Of a stretch of DNA of 7,159 bases, positions 6,040-7,159 are shown in pieces. The stretch covers positions 1 to 7,159 of the forward strand of contig JANMYF010000098.1 of NCBI GenBank assembly GCA_031381685.1. Direction: 5' to 3'. The DNA is from JANLQX01 sp031381685. GTDB lineage: Bacteria > Actinomycetota > Acidimicrobiia > Acidimicrobiales > JANYDT01. The notes beneath the pieces are model-generated. The model saw nothing but the letters and a program-made list of their open reading frames with translations, did not search any database and had not been told where the DNA came from. Both the position numbers and the translations under genes were made by a program. Every line of letters starts with the position of its first letter. Position 1 is the stretch's first letter.

Positions 6040-7159
6040 ATGAACGAAGTCATCAGATTCGCCTTGTTGGGGTTGGGTGTCGGCGCGCTGTACGCGTTCG
6101 CCTCACAGGGTCTGATCGTGATCTATCGCGGCACGGGTGTACTCAACTTCTCGCTCGGAGCGACGGCGATCTCCGGTGTCTTCGTCCAGTACGAGCTGCA
6201 GTACGAACACGGCTACAACTTCTGGGTCGCGTCGTTCTTCGGGGTCCTGTTGTCGGCAACGCTCGGCGCACTCACCCACTGGGTCGTCCTGCGTCCGCTC
6301 CAACGAAAGCGGGCGAGCACGCTCGTGCAGCTGCTCGCAACGCTGGGAGTGCTGATCACCGTCCAGGCAGGCGTCGTCATCCGCTACGGGTCCAAGCCGC
6401 GCCAGGTCCCCAGCCAGCTGCCGACCAGCCGGGTCACGTTGTACGGCAATGTGAGCATCACGGCCGACCGCCTGATTCTCCTGGCCATCGGCTTCGGTTC
6501 GTCCTTCCTGCTGTGGCTGCTCTACCGCTCGTCGCAATTCGGCATCCAAACCGAAGCCGTGTCGGAAAGCGAGCGCTCGGCGGCGGCCGTCGGCGTTTCG
6601 CCGAACAAGATCGCCGTTCTCAACTGGTCACTCGGGTCGGCGGTCGCGTGCATCGCCGGAATCCTTGTCGTGCCGGTCATGACGCTGCAGGTGACCGCCA
6701 TGACGAGCCTCGTGCTCGCCGCGCTAGCGGCCGCGCTCGTGGGAGATTTCAAATCGTTCCCGCTGGCGACCGCGGCCGGCTACCTCCTCGGCATGGGCCA
6801 AACCTTGGTTGGACGATTTTGGCACCAGCAGGGCGTCGGCCAGTCCCTGCCGTTCCTCTTGATCATCGTGATGTTGGTGTTCCGGGGTCGCTCAATTCCT
6901 ATGCGCGACCACTTCTTGCGCAAGCTGCCAGCGATCGGAAACGGCCGGATGTCGTGGGACTGGACGATCTTTGTCTCCGGTGCTGTCGTCTTCCTCTTCC
7001 TCACGAAGCAGACCAAATGGATCGACGCGATCACGGTCACGTTGTGCGCGTCGATCGTATTGCTCTCCATCGTGGTCGTCACCGGGTATGCGGGTCAGCT
7101 GTCGTTGGCTCAGTACTCCATGGCCGGTTTCGGTGCCTGGGTCGCCGGTCGGCTCGTCG
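6040..7159 (+). CDS. ABC transporter permease, LivH-like domain continuing into a LivM-like domain (3' end outside window)
   Basis: An inner-membrane permease of the branched-chain amino acid (HAAT) family; 373 codons are visible with no stop. Residues 1 to about 290 are LivH-like: several hydrophobic spans, the N-terminal YRGTGVLNFSLGA segment typical of LivH, and the cytoplasmic coupling-loop motif SERSAAAVGV (177-186) that contacts the ATPase. LivH normally ends near residue 290-300. Here the frame continues through a basic loop (RKLPAIGNGR) into new membrane spans and GYAGQLSLAQYSMAGFGAW (349-367), the conserved opening of LivM. The gene therefore appears to encode both permease halves in one chain, an arrangement known from actinobacteria. 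The ATG at 6040 has AGGGGAAG five bases upstream. The ATPase genes (LivG, LivF types) are expected downstream of the window. It is divergent from the binding lipoprotein and likely its partner. Confidence 0.93.
   Translation, partial: MNEVIRFALLGLGVGALYAFASQGLIVIYRGTGVLNFSLGATAISGVFVQYELQYEHGYNFWVASFFGVLLSATLGALTHWVVLRPLQRKRASTLVQLLATLGVLITVQAGVVIRYGSKPRQVPSQLPTSRVTLYGNVSITADRLILLAIGFGSSFLLWLLYRSSQFGIQTEAVSESERSAAAVGVSPNKIAVLNWSLGSAVACIAGILVVPVMTLQVTAMTSLVLAALAAALVGDFKSFPLATAAGYLLGMGQTLVGRFWHQQGVGQSLPFLLIIVMLVFRGRSIPMRDHFLRKLPAIGNGRMSWDWTIFVSGAVVFLFLTKQTKWIDAITVTLCASIVLLSIVVVTGYAGQLSLAQYSMAGFGAWVAGRLV

Noticed and set aside
6103..7082. Minus-strand frames opposite the permease
   Set aside because: They are antisense to clear membrane-protein coding sequence and are polar, motif-free sequences.
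1..7159. Mobile element, CRISPR array, tRNA or rRNA
   Set aside because: No transposase or integrase motif, terminal repeats, regularly spaced repeats or tRNA-like cloverleaf was found on reading both strands.

Overview
The window reads as chromosomal DNA of a high-GC actinobacterium. The codon third positions are GC-rich. The substrate-binding lipoprotein has a Ser/Thr/Ala/Asp-rich linker after its lipobox, and the permease is a LivH-LivM type fusion. My best guess is class Acidimicrobiia, but that rests on style and not on a marker gene. I see no mobile element, CRISPR array, tRNA or rRNA.

Layout. Four large genes form two divergent pairs that meet at a convergent terminator. (1) The minus strand from 2488 to beyond the left edge carries one uninterrupted frame: a complete acetoacetyl-CoA synthetase-type adenylating enzyme (about 620 residues) continuing in frame into a TetR-family DNA-binding regulator. 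(2) Divergent from it, on the plus strand, are a 50-residue single-membrane-span protein (2745-2897) and, 13 bases later, a 522-residue acyl-CoA synthetase (2911-4479). (3) A long two-tier hairpin (4492-4537) separates this from the convergent gene for a branched-chain amino acid type ABC substrate-binding lipoprotein (5877-4549, minus). (4) Divergent from that lipoprotein gene is the transporter's permease (6040 to the right edge, plus), which is LivH-like and runs in frame into the start of a LivM-like half.

How it may work together. The transporter would import a small carboxylate or amino acid-like substrate, and two adenylate-forming ligases would convert acids to CoA thioesters. Both divergent promoter regions contain a similar interrupted palindrome, CTTAAC-N4-GTTAAG-like (2698-2713 and 5968-5983), sharing the exact 8-mer ACCTTAAC in opposite orientations. 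By eye these are the only two places in the window with TTAA. A TetR protein reading this palindrome could control all four transcription units, and the TetR domain fused to the synthetase is the obvious candidate. This would be a ligase that regulates its own pathway, possibly by sensing the acyl-CoA it makes. The fusion and the motif are seen in the sequence; the regulatory link is inference.
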